The position numbers were made by a program, and so were the translations under genes. Positions 48,101 to 61,580 of a stretch of DNA of 64,000 nucleotides are shown here, in pieces (the stretch's first letter is position 1; each line of letters starts with the position of its first letter). The stretch spans positions 136,505,998 to 136,569,997 of the forward strand of contig CM063502.1 of the NCBI GenBank assembly GCA_032207245.1. The letters are read 5' to 3'. The notes below the pieces were generated by a model. That model saw only the letters and a list, made by a program, of their open reading frames with translations. It did no database searches and was not told where the DNA came from. This DNA comes from Pardosa pseudoannulata. Lineage: Eukaryota > Arthropoda > Arachnida > Araneae > Lycosidae.

Positions 48101-49281
48101 AGGTACCCATTTTTTTGCATTACATTTTGAAATCGAGATTAGGTCCTCTCTCTATACTTACAAAGATTTTTTCTAAGTGCATATAAATTTTGTCAGAAGT
48201 AATTTGAATAGTTTGACTAAGCTTAATTATTGACTTATTATTTTTTTTTGTAAATAGATGTATAAATGTTTTTTTTTTTATAATAAATCTACTTTTTTTT
48301 ATATTAAGCTAGTCTCAGTTGCCATTATTTTAGAGGTTAGTTGGTTCTTCATTTTAATGTCTGTAGTTGCTCAGAGCCTGTGGTTAAATTGTAGTAAAAC
48401 AAATATTTAACACAACGCAATTTAAAATAAATTCCACTATACATTTGATCACAGGTTGTTAATAAATATATAACGAGGACTACACGACACAGTGCTGATT
48501 TTGAGAATGTAAAAAAAAGTTGATTTTCAAACGCAGCTTGCATAGATTTATCATGAAATTTGGGGAAGCCTTTACATGCTTGAAATCCTTAAATAAATAA
48601 AGCTTTCAAAGACTTGGTTGGTATTCAGCGACAGTAAATTTAGAAACAATTACCAACGATTTCCTTATGATATATGGGTAGCTGCTTTTTCTGTGATATA
48701 TTGCCTGCCAATAACTAACCGATTAGATTCCGCCAAATAGAGAACAAACACGCAACATTTTTTCAGTCTCATTTTTCTTTTGAGTGAAGATTTTTGAATG
48801 ATATATGAACCCAATAATATGATTAACGCAAGAAAAAACGAGAAACACTTACCGGGTTAACAATTCTTTCTTGGACCAAATCTTTTTATTTCTGATATTC
48901 TTTTTCCAAGAAGGGAACATAAAGAAAAATAGAAACGGGGAAGAGAGAAACGTAATAGAAATAAGTGAAGAATAAAATATATCGAAACAGCTTGAACCCA
49001 TTCCTCTTCAACTATCATTGATTTATTTCGGAGAGATAGGATATAGAAAACAGGGTTACGCAAAGAGAAAAGAAAAATATTGTTGTGCGATGAACTAGTT
49101 GAGAGATATAGTATTCGCTTTTATGAATCAAAATAATTCCGAATCAGTACAAAAAATTACACATTTTAGTTCGGAAAACAAAGATAGTATTAAAGAAGAC
49201 ATTTGTCTTAGTCATATAAATAAGATTATAAAACGACTTAAAATAATAATGCGGAGTCACAAATTGTTATTTACATTTCCA
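48101..49281. other. A+T-rich DNA; one weak exon candidate
   Basis: Nothing certain. On the minus strand 48853-48899 is bounded by a long pyrimidine tract with AG and a strong donor (CCCG|GTAAGTG), and only one frame is open. Confidence 0.45.
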
Positions 49282-49580
49282 TAATTAAAATATTACATTT
49301 CAAGTATTAAAATCCTCTTTACTTGGATGGAAAACATATGCTTTACATTGGTATATTCCACTTTCTAGGAAACTAGATAGAGTCTGCTCTTTCTTGGTGT
49401 TATTTACACCGAGAAATGTAATATATATTTTTGAATAATTTGAGTTATGGTTGGCCTCCTGCTTATTTGTTCGTTTTACACCACAAAAGAGACTAAAATA
49501 AAAGAAATACTATTTGTAATTTCTTCTGTAATTTTTAATTTTTAATTTTAAACTATAAAATTAAATATTCTATTAAAATA

Positions 49581-50853
<1,273 letters not shown>

Positions 50854-51183
50854 TAATTAAAATATTACATTTCAAGTATTAAAATACTCTTTACTTGGAT
50901 GGAAAACATATGTTTTACATTGGTATATTCCACTTTCTAGTAGAAGCTAGATAGAGTCTGCTCTTTCTCGGTTTTATTTACACCGAAAAATGTAATATAT
51001 GTTTTTGAATATTTTAAATTATGATTTGCCTCCTGCTGATTTGTTCGTTTCACGCCACAAAAAAAAAATAAATAAAAAAAATAAAAATAATAAAAATAAT
51101 AAAAAAAATAAAAGAAATACTGTTCGTAATTTGTTCTTTAATTTTTAATTTTAAACTATAAAATTAAATATGCTATTAAAATA

Positions 51184-52589
51184 CTCTATATAATAATAGC
51201 CTAAGTTATCTATCCGTCTGTCCTCGAAATTATGAAGTAGTTGATCCTGGAGGGGATAGAGGCATCCATATTGAATTCTAGATGAGTTAGGGTTAGTAAA
51301 ATTCAAAGCGAGTAAAGTTTATCTTCTCCTAAACTATCGATCTGATTCTAAAATAAATAAGTATAAATATGTTTCCTATCAGAGTGAAAAATACTTTCGC
51401 CATTAAAATGTTCGAAATCCACCCATTCCCCCCTTTTCAGGATTCGGTCCTAAAATAAATTGTTATATATATGCTTCATATCACAGCAAAAAACACTGTC
51501 GTTTCTGAAACGTTTGAAATCTACTCCTTTTCCCCTTTTTGAGCGTTTCATGCCATTATCTCGAGCCCTATTTCCCCCGATTAAGAGCAGACGATTAAAT
51601 TTTTTACATAATAAACAGGTAAAAATAACATTTTTTTAACATTGTGACGTCATTCCTTTAACCATCTCATTTAATCATTTTTTGTTTTAAATTATTTAAG
51701 TATCGTCTGCATTATTTTTATCCCTTATTTTCACCAATTCACACTTAGATATGGCGTAAGTGTGTTCTACGCTTACCTATCCGAAGGCATACAGCAGCAA
51801 CTAATGATGACAGTGCCGCAACAGTCACCCATAAATGGCTACCAAGCCACCGCTGACCTACGAGAGGCCGATTGGTCATGGTCCGATTTTAATGTGGTCC
51901 AACCCGGTAAGGAGCAAACACTACAGAGGTACTCTCGTGACTACCAGGTAGAACGCTAAGAAAAGATCACTCAGGAACCCCGTACACACCTAAAGGAGGT
52001 GTGCCAATGGGGGATTAGATATGGCGTAAATAATTTTCTTTTATATTTAGCTAAATTTTAGATGAAATATATATGAGATAATTTTAAATTTAACCATCGA
52101 TTATTTTTTGTTGCAATGAAAATTTTATCACAGGTATTAACAACAAATTCTTTTCATAAAAGTCTAGGACTCTATTTCACAGACTAATAAATATCTTGCG
52201 TTTAAGTTATATATCTTTGAAAATTAAGAAGTTTGTTCGTTTGTTTTTTATACAAAACCACACGATATGCAATCGATTTGCAAAATTTTGACATCACTCA
52301 TATATACCGCCAAATAATCACTATCGATGTTAAAACATCTACTGTCCATCCTATCTCGTAATGTGACAAGATAAATTAAAGTTGGCAACTAACATACGGT
52401 CAGTAAAGTTTTTTTAATGTTAATTTTATATTTTTTGTCATGTCCAAAACTTTTAGAGATAATTCTAAACTTTTAAGATAAATTCGAGGAAGATAAAGTC
52501 ACGGACAAATAAGAATGTATCTTATTACATATTTAGGTATATAAAGTAAGCATTTTACTGATCCCGTCATATGACGAGCGATATGCTAG
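51184..52589 (+). mobile_element. Non-autonomous Helitron, copy H4
   Basis: It starts with CTCTATATAATAATAGCC and ends with CCCGTCATATGACGAG (one arm base changed) followed by CGATATGCTAG|T. It has an internal tandem duplication of about 100 bp (51344-51440 and 51441-51545, both with GATTC..(C)TAAAATAAAT and a CTTTT-rich end). It also carries the 255-bp insertion at 51760-52014. It shows the empty target (TTAA at 52137-52140) of the MITE that sits in H2. Confidence 0.87.
51760..52014. mobile_element. Unknown 255-bp insertion with 15-bp target duplication
   Basis: TTAGATATGGCGTAA stands on both sides (51745-51759 and 52015-52029). The H3 copy has the site once and without the insert (TTAGATATGGAGTAA near 50804). 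The insert is much richer in G+C than the Helitron. It has no terminal inverted repeats and no A tail. Near its right end is the hairpin CACACC-TAAAGG-AGGTGTG, and it ends GCCAATGGGGGA. A frame through it ends QRYSRDYQVER before TAA (at 51957-51959). The 15-bp duplication without inverted repeats suggests target-primed reverse transcription, that is, a 5'-truncated non-LTR element or a SINE. The family is not recognised. Confidence 0.75.
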
Positions 52590-53143
52590 TAACTAAATAT
52601 TGATTATAAACAAATATTAGCATATAAGAAAATAAGAATGCATTTAATAAAATAATGAATGTAATTACAGTACCCAAAAAGAAAAAAAGATTAACTGATT
52701 TAATTAAGTTTTTAAATTTAAAAATCGGTTGGAAATAAACAAAGATGAAATTGACTCTTTTCTATCAAGTAAAATTATGCAATAGGGAGCAGTAAAATAA
52801 TTGGAAAAAAACTAAAGCTTTATCGTACCAAATTTATGTTGAAATGAATCAAAATTATGGTCATGGCAATGAAAGAAACATTATACAGAAAAAACAAAAC
52901 TAATAGCCATAAAAATAATCTTCAGATTAACTTAGAAAGTGAGAGAGTCGAAACAATTTAGAAATCAGAATTTTAAATTATTTTAAACCTTTGAACTGTC
53001 TATATTATAAACAAAAGTATTGTTGAGCATTTTTAACTATAAGTAATACAAATAAATGTTTCAACTAACATTGCAAATCTCTTGTTAAATATGTTATAAA
53101 TTTTTGGAAAATGTTTATATTTGCTGTCAAATATATATATATA

Positions 53144-53194
<51 letters not shown>

Positions 53195-53709
53195 TTGTAC
53201 AACTTTACTTCTAAAATTTCCGTTTTAAGATAATAAAATAATATTCAACTTATAATTAATTGTTTGTAGGAAAACTAATACTCTAAGGTTATTAAAACCT
53301 TAAAAAATTATGATTATTGTAAATTTGTATGGTTGATTGTAAATTTGTAAGTTACTGAAAATTATCCTAAGATGAACAATGCTATGAAAATTAGAATTTT
53401 TTATTTGATATACTGAAACAAATAATTATTAAATTTTAATAACAATTACTACAATAGTGTATTTAAATTAAACTGAGTATAATTTTATACAATAATTAGT
53501 ATCAAAATACCAAGTACAGACCTTTGATGAACTTTTAGTTCATTTTAGAATCTAAACATCTTAGGAAAACTATTTTGAAAGTGAGTACAACGTGAAATAA
53601 GTATTGTTTTATTGATATAAATTAAGTTTTTTTTTATAAAATTAACACACTGCAAATTAGAGGGAAATATACCTTGAAGTGCTCCGAAATGCTGAGAGAG
53701 AATAACAAA
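52590..53709. other. A+T-rich DNA with short (TA)n
   Basis: (TA)n at 53130-53191; nothing else supported. Just before the SINE, the minus strand shows a pyrimidine-rich acceptor (TTCTCTCTCAG) and GTATAT only 19 bases apart, too little to call. Confidence 0.5.
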
Positions 53710-53722
53710 CAAAACAAAATTG

Positions 53723-53905
53723 GCCGAACGATGGTCGAATGGTAGAGTGCTGCTCTTCGGAACCGGAGTTCGTGGGTTCGAATCCCGCTGCTGGCATGGA
53801 TGTTTGTAGCCGTTCGGAATCGGCTTTAAACTGTAGGTCCCGGTCTCATTAGCCCTTGTGTGCAAAACAGTAGACCGTAGCGCTCCAAACCAAACCAAAC
53901 CAAAC
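53723..53905 (+). mobile_element. tRNA-derived SINE, family 1, copy B (full length)
   Basis: Best copy of the family. The head GCCGAACGATGGTCG leads to the A-box region ATGGTAGAGTGC, the anticodon-arm-like CTGCT-CTTCGGA-ACCGG, and the perfect B box GGTTCGAATCC (53775-53785). A body of about 90 bases follows (GTTCGGAATCGG, GTCCCGGTCTCATTAGCCC, AGTAGACCGTAGCGCTCCAAACC). It ends in a (CCAAA)n tail. The target-site duplication CAAAACAAAATTG (53710-53722 and 53906-53918) is perfect, allowing for overlap with the tail. Insertion by reverse transcription is therefore well supported. A minus-strand frame that reads through it (…DSNPRTPVPKSS…) is not a gene. Confidence 0.92.
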
Positions 53906-53918
53906 CAAAACAAAATTG

Positions 53919-56184
53919 CGGAACACTAGAATGAATATCCCTCTTTCAAAAACGTATTAACACACTTGTAACATTTACACTTTTTAAAAAAAGAAATTTG
54001 TTCCTCCAAAGTTTCTAACTAGTTTAGCTTTTAAAATAAAAATATACACATATATACTAAAATATAGTGCTTATATTTTCTACTGCTATTTTACAAAAAA
54101 ACACATTCTTATGACTCCTTAAATATCTTGCAAAAATATGTAGCTTATTAGAATTAAATAGATATGTTTTATTTTATTCAACCCCTAAAAGTTTTCATTG
54201 AGTTGCGGAAATATAAAAGAATTCATTTCAATAGGAATTGCTCTGCCCTGTAAAAAAATCCTTCTTCACATATAAATAAATATTGATGAAACCTAAGAGT
54301 AGAATATCTAATACACACACACACATGGGGGAAGCTTAGATTCTCTTTCCTTTCTTCATTTATCATTTTATTCCTACTTAAAACAATGACTGTAATTACC
54401 AAAGTGAAGATAACATTCAGAGCAAGAAACTTAACTGAAGAAAAAATATTGGAATAAAATTTCCTCCTGAAGTTTCATCCAATTACACGGGCTTAATTGC
54501 ACTGGTATCTTTTATTTCTTATCATTTATGTAATGAGACAAACTTAATGATTATAAGAAAACTCTATGCTGATCTTCATGAAATGTGTCTTTCGTTAGAC
54601 ATAAAATTTAATAAATGAGCAGGGTAATAAAATTTTTTTTATCTCCGTAAAAATGTAGCATATGCATCTGCCCATTAAAAATCCAATTGTACAGAAATAA
54701 AAGTAACTAATATTGATCATTGACTGAGTTTGACTTTGAAATGATTTTAATGAAATTGATTTTCAAGGAGTTATTATAGGAATTTTTATTTTGAAGGAGA
54801 AAGCGAGACAATAAAGGCATTCCGTATCGGATAAAAATAGATTTTTTTTGCATTAAGTTAAAATAAAATTTTATAAGTACATGCGCTGAAATAATTTAAA
54901 ATCATAAAAATAATTTATTGTAGTTTCATATTTATTGGTATTTTTTTATTTGCTATGGTTGAAAAATAACTTCAATTAACTAATCCAATTTCTAAAAGAA
55001 TTTAGGTACAGTATTATATGAATTCGTTTAAACAGGATTTTAAACGAACATTGTAGGCAGTTCTTACTTTTTATAATAATATCGTTAAGGATGATTCCAT
55101 TATATTTTATAAAATAAATTTGATAGAAATTTGTGTTCATCAAAGTTGTGCTCAGTAAATTTAATTTACTTTGCAAGGTTTTTTAATCGTAGAAGAGAAG
55201 TACAATAAGAACTACTAATTATCTGTGTATAAGATATAAAAAACGGAAAAAAGAGATTCAAAATATTTTAAATTCATCTAGAGTATTTTATTGGTATGTG
55301 TGTAGAATTTATGTAGGATTATGCAATTAAAGTTGAGTATGTTATCCACAATTCTGAGTTTGTTTATTTTAATTTTATATGAAATGCATTATTTTATGCT
55401 TATACTGCAGATTAAAACTTATTTTCATCTTTCTATTGTCTATAAAATACGAACAGTTTATTTAGTTTATACCTTCAAGCACGCAGATTACATTAGTCAT
55501 TACTTAGCCATAAAAGTATAGTTTTAATATTCAACTGACATATTCAATGTGCATCTGCTGCATGTACAAATATGTCGGCTCCATGTAACTAATGTCCCCA
55601 ACTCAGAAAGTGGGCATGGACTAATTAACTTGTTCTGAATATATTGAAACCAATTAGCTATTTGAAATCATAGGTGCTGAAAAATATGTTACCAATGAAT
55701 ACGAAATGAAAAAATATTTTTAAAACCAAATTTCAAAGAGAAAAAAAAGGTTTTGTATGTCACGTGCGGTGCGCGAATCATTGGGTTATGATCATTAGGT
55801 TGTACTTGACTACGATCACAGTGAATTTAGAAAAGGAAAGTTATTTTATGCTTCCTTTTTTACTAAGTCTGTCCTTAGTTTAAAAAAATAGTGTTTATTA
55901 AGCTATGACTTTTAGACATAAATCGTTTAAATGTGTTGTTTATACTCGTGGTTTAGACTTCAAAAATAGTGGGAAATTCTGGAGGCATGGATTGATTGAC
56001 TAATAGTGTGGCAAACTTGCAGGAGGAACAAAAAATTATTTTCCTACATAATCTTCCTTCTTATCATTTCAGCATTTACAATGGGCAACCAGAGTAACAG
56101 CAGAATGCCCGTTGGAGATATTTTGACTCCAAGCCATGCATACTCTTTTATAAAATTAAGTAGTGTCTCTCTCATTCTCTGCCT
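53919..56184. other. A+T-rich DNA, nothing recognised
   Basis: A short (CA)n run near 54311-54324; no gene or element found. Confidence 0.55.
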
Positions 56185-56413
<229 letters not shown>

Positions 56414-56852
56414 ACACTATAGTAAGAAATATATAATAACTATACGTTCAAATAAATTATATATTAATACTGTATTTGATTCTAATAATCTGGATATATT
56501 ACAATATGGAAATCTTAACATACATGCATACGTACATTTATGTGTGTATGTATGCATTAAGATATATTTTATATATAAATAACTATATATTATGTGAAAC
56601 GATTCACCTTTCTAACAGAGCATTAAAAAGTTCCGAGTGATGTAGTGTTATGCTTTGATTCCAAATAAAAAGTTGTATGCTATTAAAGCCAATTGTATAC
56701 CTCAGTTTGCTCATCGAAGTCTGATACACGGCGCATTTATGATCTGGCAAATCTTGTTCGGATGATTTTAAATTAAAAAGAAATTTTACGTGATAGTGAA
56801 ATTTTTACATATTAAGGTGATAGTCTAAGATTAAATTTTGCACTTTTTACAG

Positions 56853-56951
56853 TCTCGACCAGAGAAATTGGATCAATGTTCATTCTTTTTCAGTTCACAC
56901 GTCTGATGGAGTGGCGGTGCTGTACGTGAAACAAAGATACGAAAAAGTGAG
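56853..56951 (+). CDS. Candidate internal host exon, 99 bp
   Basis: TTTTTACAG at 56844-56852 is a good acceptor and GAG|GTAAGT at 56949-56957 is a consensus donor. Between them exactly one frame is open. It starts with one base of a split codon, runs 32 codons (LDQRNWINVHSF at the start, YVKQRYEKV at the end) and leaves two bases, so the exon is 99 bp and phase-symmetric. The other two frames have stops. The composition is far richer in G+C than the flanks, and the residues are balanced. A second in-frame acceptor (TTCTTTTTCAG, exon start 56894) would give a 58-bp variant. I do not recognise the protein; alternating hydrophobic residues suggest beta strands. If real, the surrounding DNA is intron of a plus-strand gene. 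Confidence 0.5.
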
Positions 56952-57117
56952 GTAAGTAGTATATTTTAACATTTATTAAGTTTTATTTATAAATACTATA
57001 GATACATTACAATGAGTAGAAATTTGAAATATCAAAACAGCATGTCATCCCTATATAGTTTTCCATTTGAATCTCTAGCTCCATGTGTTTCACAGATTTG
57101 CAACAACGTCATTATTC

Positions 57118-57430
57118 GTTATAGGAATTTCGGACTTATTTTAACTATCAACATTTCAAGCTCTTCATGAGTTAGTTCCTCTTTTGAAAACATCCATTTG
57201 CAGTTACTAATAACTAGGTACAAGTTAAGCGCAATTCAATATTATTTTACTATATGGACTGAAATGTTGGTATTATGGACTTATTTTGAATATCAACATT
57301 TCATGCTCTTCATGTGGTGTTATTTCCTCTTAAAAAACATACATTTGCATTTAATAATAACCAGGTACCGGTTAAGCGCAATTAAATATTACTTGGTATA
57401 CACTGGTATTCTAGAATTGTTCGGAGCATA
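57118..57430. repeat. Diverged tandem duplication, ~146-bp period
   Basis: GGACTTATTTT, ATCAACATTTCA, GCTCTTCATG and TAAGCGCAATT occur in the same order from 57132 and from 57277. The two copies differ at many positions, so the duplication is old. No function is evident. Confidence 0.75.
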
Positions 57431-58528
57431 AAGATAAATAGATGGTCGTAGTTTATTTGGGAGTTTTGGTATTGGAATACATGAATATCGCTACCACTAT
57501 CAATTAAAAATTTTAACTCCATGTTTTAGCATAAATTTCGATTTACAGCAGATTACACTGATGTAAAGTTGCTCTGCCAATAAGCAGGCTAGTTGCAACG
57601 GGACATAGCACGGCAAACGGTTATTTTTTATGTCGGCTTAAAAACATGGTTCACGACTTTTTCGAGCATTTGTGCCAAATATATTATGGTAGAAACAAAA
57701 GTCTAATTAGATTTGATTACCTTTTGGAATACAAAATTTTATACGTTTGGGCTGAGATTTATTTCTATAATAGATCGTTTTCGAAAAAGTAAGTTCAGAA
57801 ATTTGTATACGTAACTGCTAAACTTTGTGTAATTACTTTATTGAGTTTATTACCTTGTGTATAGTGTCAAGAGACTTTGCCACAGCGCACATTACTGTTT
57901 TTCTATTAATTTCGTTAAATTTGTCCGTTAACGTCAGTAATTTGGCAGATGCTGCTGAAAATATAGCTTGAGCATTAGTAGGCAATCATCCTAACTAAAT
58001 AGGTTTTATAAATTCGAAAATTTAATACATTAAAATATTACTAAACTTTGCTCTATTTTACGCATTGGTCGGAGTATTACAGAGGGTTTTGTATCTTTCA
58101 ATGTAAGATCACACAAAATCTTTCTGATTTTTGCGATTGGAATTCTAAAAGTAATGAATGAGTAAGTTTTAATGTCGGATATTTATCTATTTTCGGTGAC
58201 TTTATAATTAATGATGGCGCTGAGAGTTTTTTCATCTATGGATGAGATCACATGGTTGTATTTCGTTACGTCTTGAGTAATTTAAGTAATTTTAAAATTT
58301 GCCTTCGACTTGTACGATCAACTCTCTTCCACGGTGGAGGTATCTTAACAGCTACTATGGAAAGTCTTTCTACAGTACTGGTTTTAGCTTGACTATCGTT
58401 ATTCGACAATTTTATAAGCACTTACAATACAAGATATAGACAAGTAAAGAATTTAAATATAATTCTATAGCAAATATAATTCATAGTTGGTCAGAGCATT
58501 AGATGAATGTAAAGCCAACAGCACATAC
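57431..58528. other. No gene recognised
   Basis: Mixed composition with a slightly G+C-richer part around 57560-57660; no frame, repeat or element ends supported. Confidence 0.5.
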
Positions 58529-58606
58529 CTTTATGTAGTCCAACCAACCAATTCTTCCGTTAGAAAAATTTGTAATAAATATCCAATCACCATTTAAGGA
58601 GTAGTT

Positions 58607-58612
<6 letters not shown>
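58529..58612 (-). CDS. Possible exon with SH3-like residues, weak
   Basis: On the minus strand a 28-codon frame from 58612 reads LNGDWIF and [11 protein letters not shown], then AAAG|GTATGT, a reasonable donor with phase 0. The GDW followed about ten residues later by G-R-x-G-W-L recalls the second half of an SH3 domain, though the usual P-x-N-Y-V end is not clean. Upstream the frame runs straight into a (TA)n tract with no AG acceptor in or just beyond it, so the exon start cannot be placed. It may be a broken exon, an exon whose acceptor was displaced by microsatellite growth, or chance. Confidence 0.25.
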
Positions 58613-60883
<2,271 letters not shown>

Positions 60884-60895
60884 CCAATTAGTATG

Positions 60896-61083
60896 GTTTA
60901 GTTTGTTTTGGAGTGCTACGGTCTACTTTTTGCAACACAAGGGCTAATGAGACCGGGACCTATAGGTTAAAGCCCATTCCAAAAGGCTACGTACATCCAT
61001 GCCACAGTGGGATTCGAACCCATGAACTATTCGAATCCATGTACCTAAGGCCAGCACCCTAACCAATCGGCTATCGTTCGGCT
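60896..61083 (-). mobile_element. tRNA-derived SINE, family 1, copy C
   Basis: Reverse orientation. On the minus strand it starts AGCCGAACGATAGCC and carries ATTGGTTAGGGTGC as A-box region and a perfect B box, GGTTCGAATCC (on + GGATTCGAACC). The same body blocks as copy B follow, ending AGTAGACCGTAGCACTCC and a CAAAC-type tail. The flanks CCAATTAGTATG (60884-60895) and CCAATAAGCATG (61084-61095) match at 10 of 12 positions and look like an aged target duplication. The head has an extra segment (about 10 bases) between the anticodon-like arm and the T-arm, like a long variable arm. Confidence 0.88.
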
Positions 61084-61340
61084 CCAATAAGCATGTATAA
61101 ACATTTAAAATAATTTTGAGTTTTGTGAGAAGTAGAAATTGAGATTACCCCTCCCACTTTCTTTATTTTACTTGCACACACGCAGACGCAAATGCGCGTA
61201 ACAGTAACTGAATACGTTTGGTATACATTTTTGGTACTAGCTCAGTTCAAATATCGCTCCTGGAATTTTATGTTCACAGCTACCCGGAATTTTGCATAAG
61301 TACTACTTCTAAATTTAAGGAGTTCTAAGGGTTAAAAAAA

Positions 61341-61580
61341 CTATCCTTATTTTTCTGAACTAATTAATCCAAAACACAGATACAAACACTGCCTTTTTCT
61401 CATGCATTACAGAGAAATAATAACAAATATTTTGTTGGATTTTTCTTGTAAGAGTACTTATAAGAACAGAATCCTCGTGGTGCAAGAAATTGACCTTAGT
61501 TATCTGAACAAATTAAACTAAAAGACATATACAGACACTGTGTCTTTTTCTGATGTATACCTATATAAAATAACAAATAG
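61341..61580. repeat. Diverged duplication, ~149-bp offset
   Basis: CTGAAC(T/A)AATTAA, (C/G)A(C/T)A(G/T)ATACA(A/G)ACACTG, CTTTTTCT(C/G)ATG and AATAACAAATA occur in order at about 61355-61430 and again at about 61504-61572. Two degenerate copies; no element ends seen. Confidence 0.65.

Larger units (their letters stand above)
50854..52589 (+). repeat. Tandem duplication, second copy (contains Helitron H4)
   Basis: Parallel to the first copy from TAATTAAAATATTAC onward. Before the Helitron it contains an A-rich simple-repeat expansion (about 51058-51115, AAAAATAAT-type) that the first copy lacks. It continues beyond the point where the first copy stops, to the Helitron end. Confidence 0.85.

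Noticed and set aside
51762..51959. 65-codon ORF
   Set aside because: Its start lies at the edge of the 255-bp insertion and it has no ATG; at most it is the tail of a truncated element frame, not a gene of its own.
53545..53913. 122-codon ORF on -
   Set aside because: Reads backwards through the tRNA-derived SINE; such frames are a common source of false gene calls.
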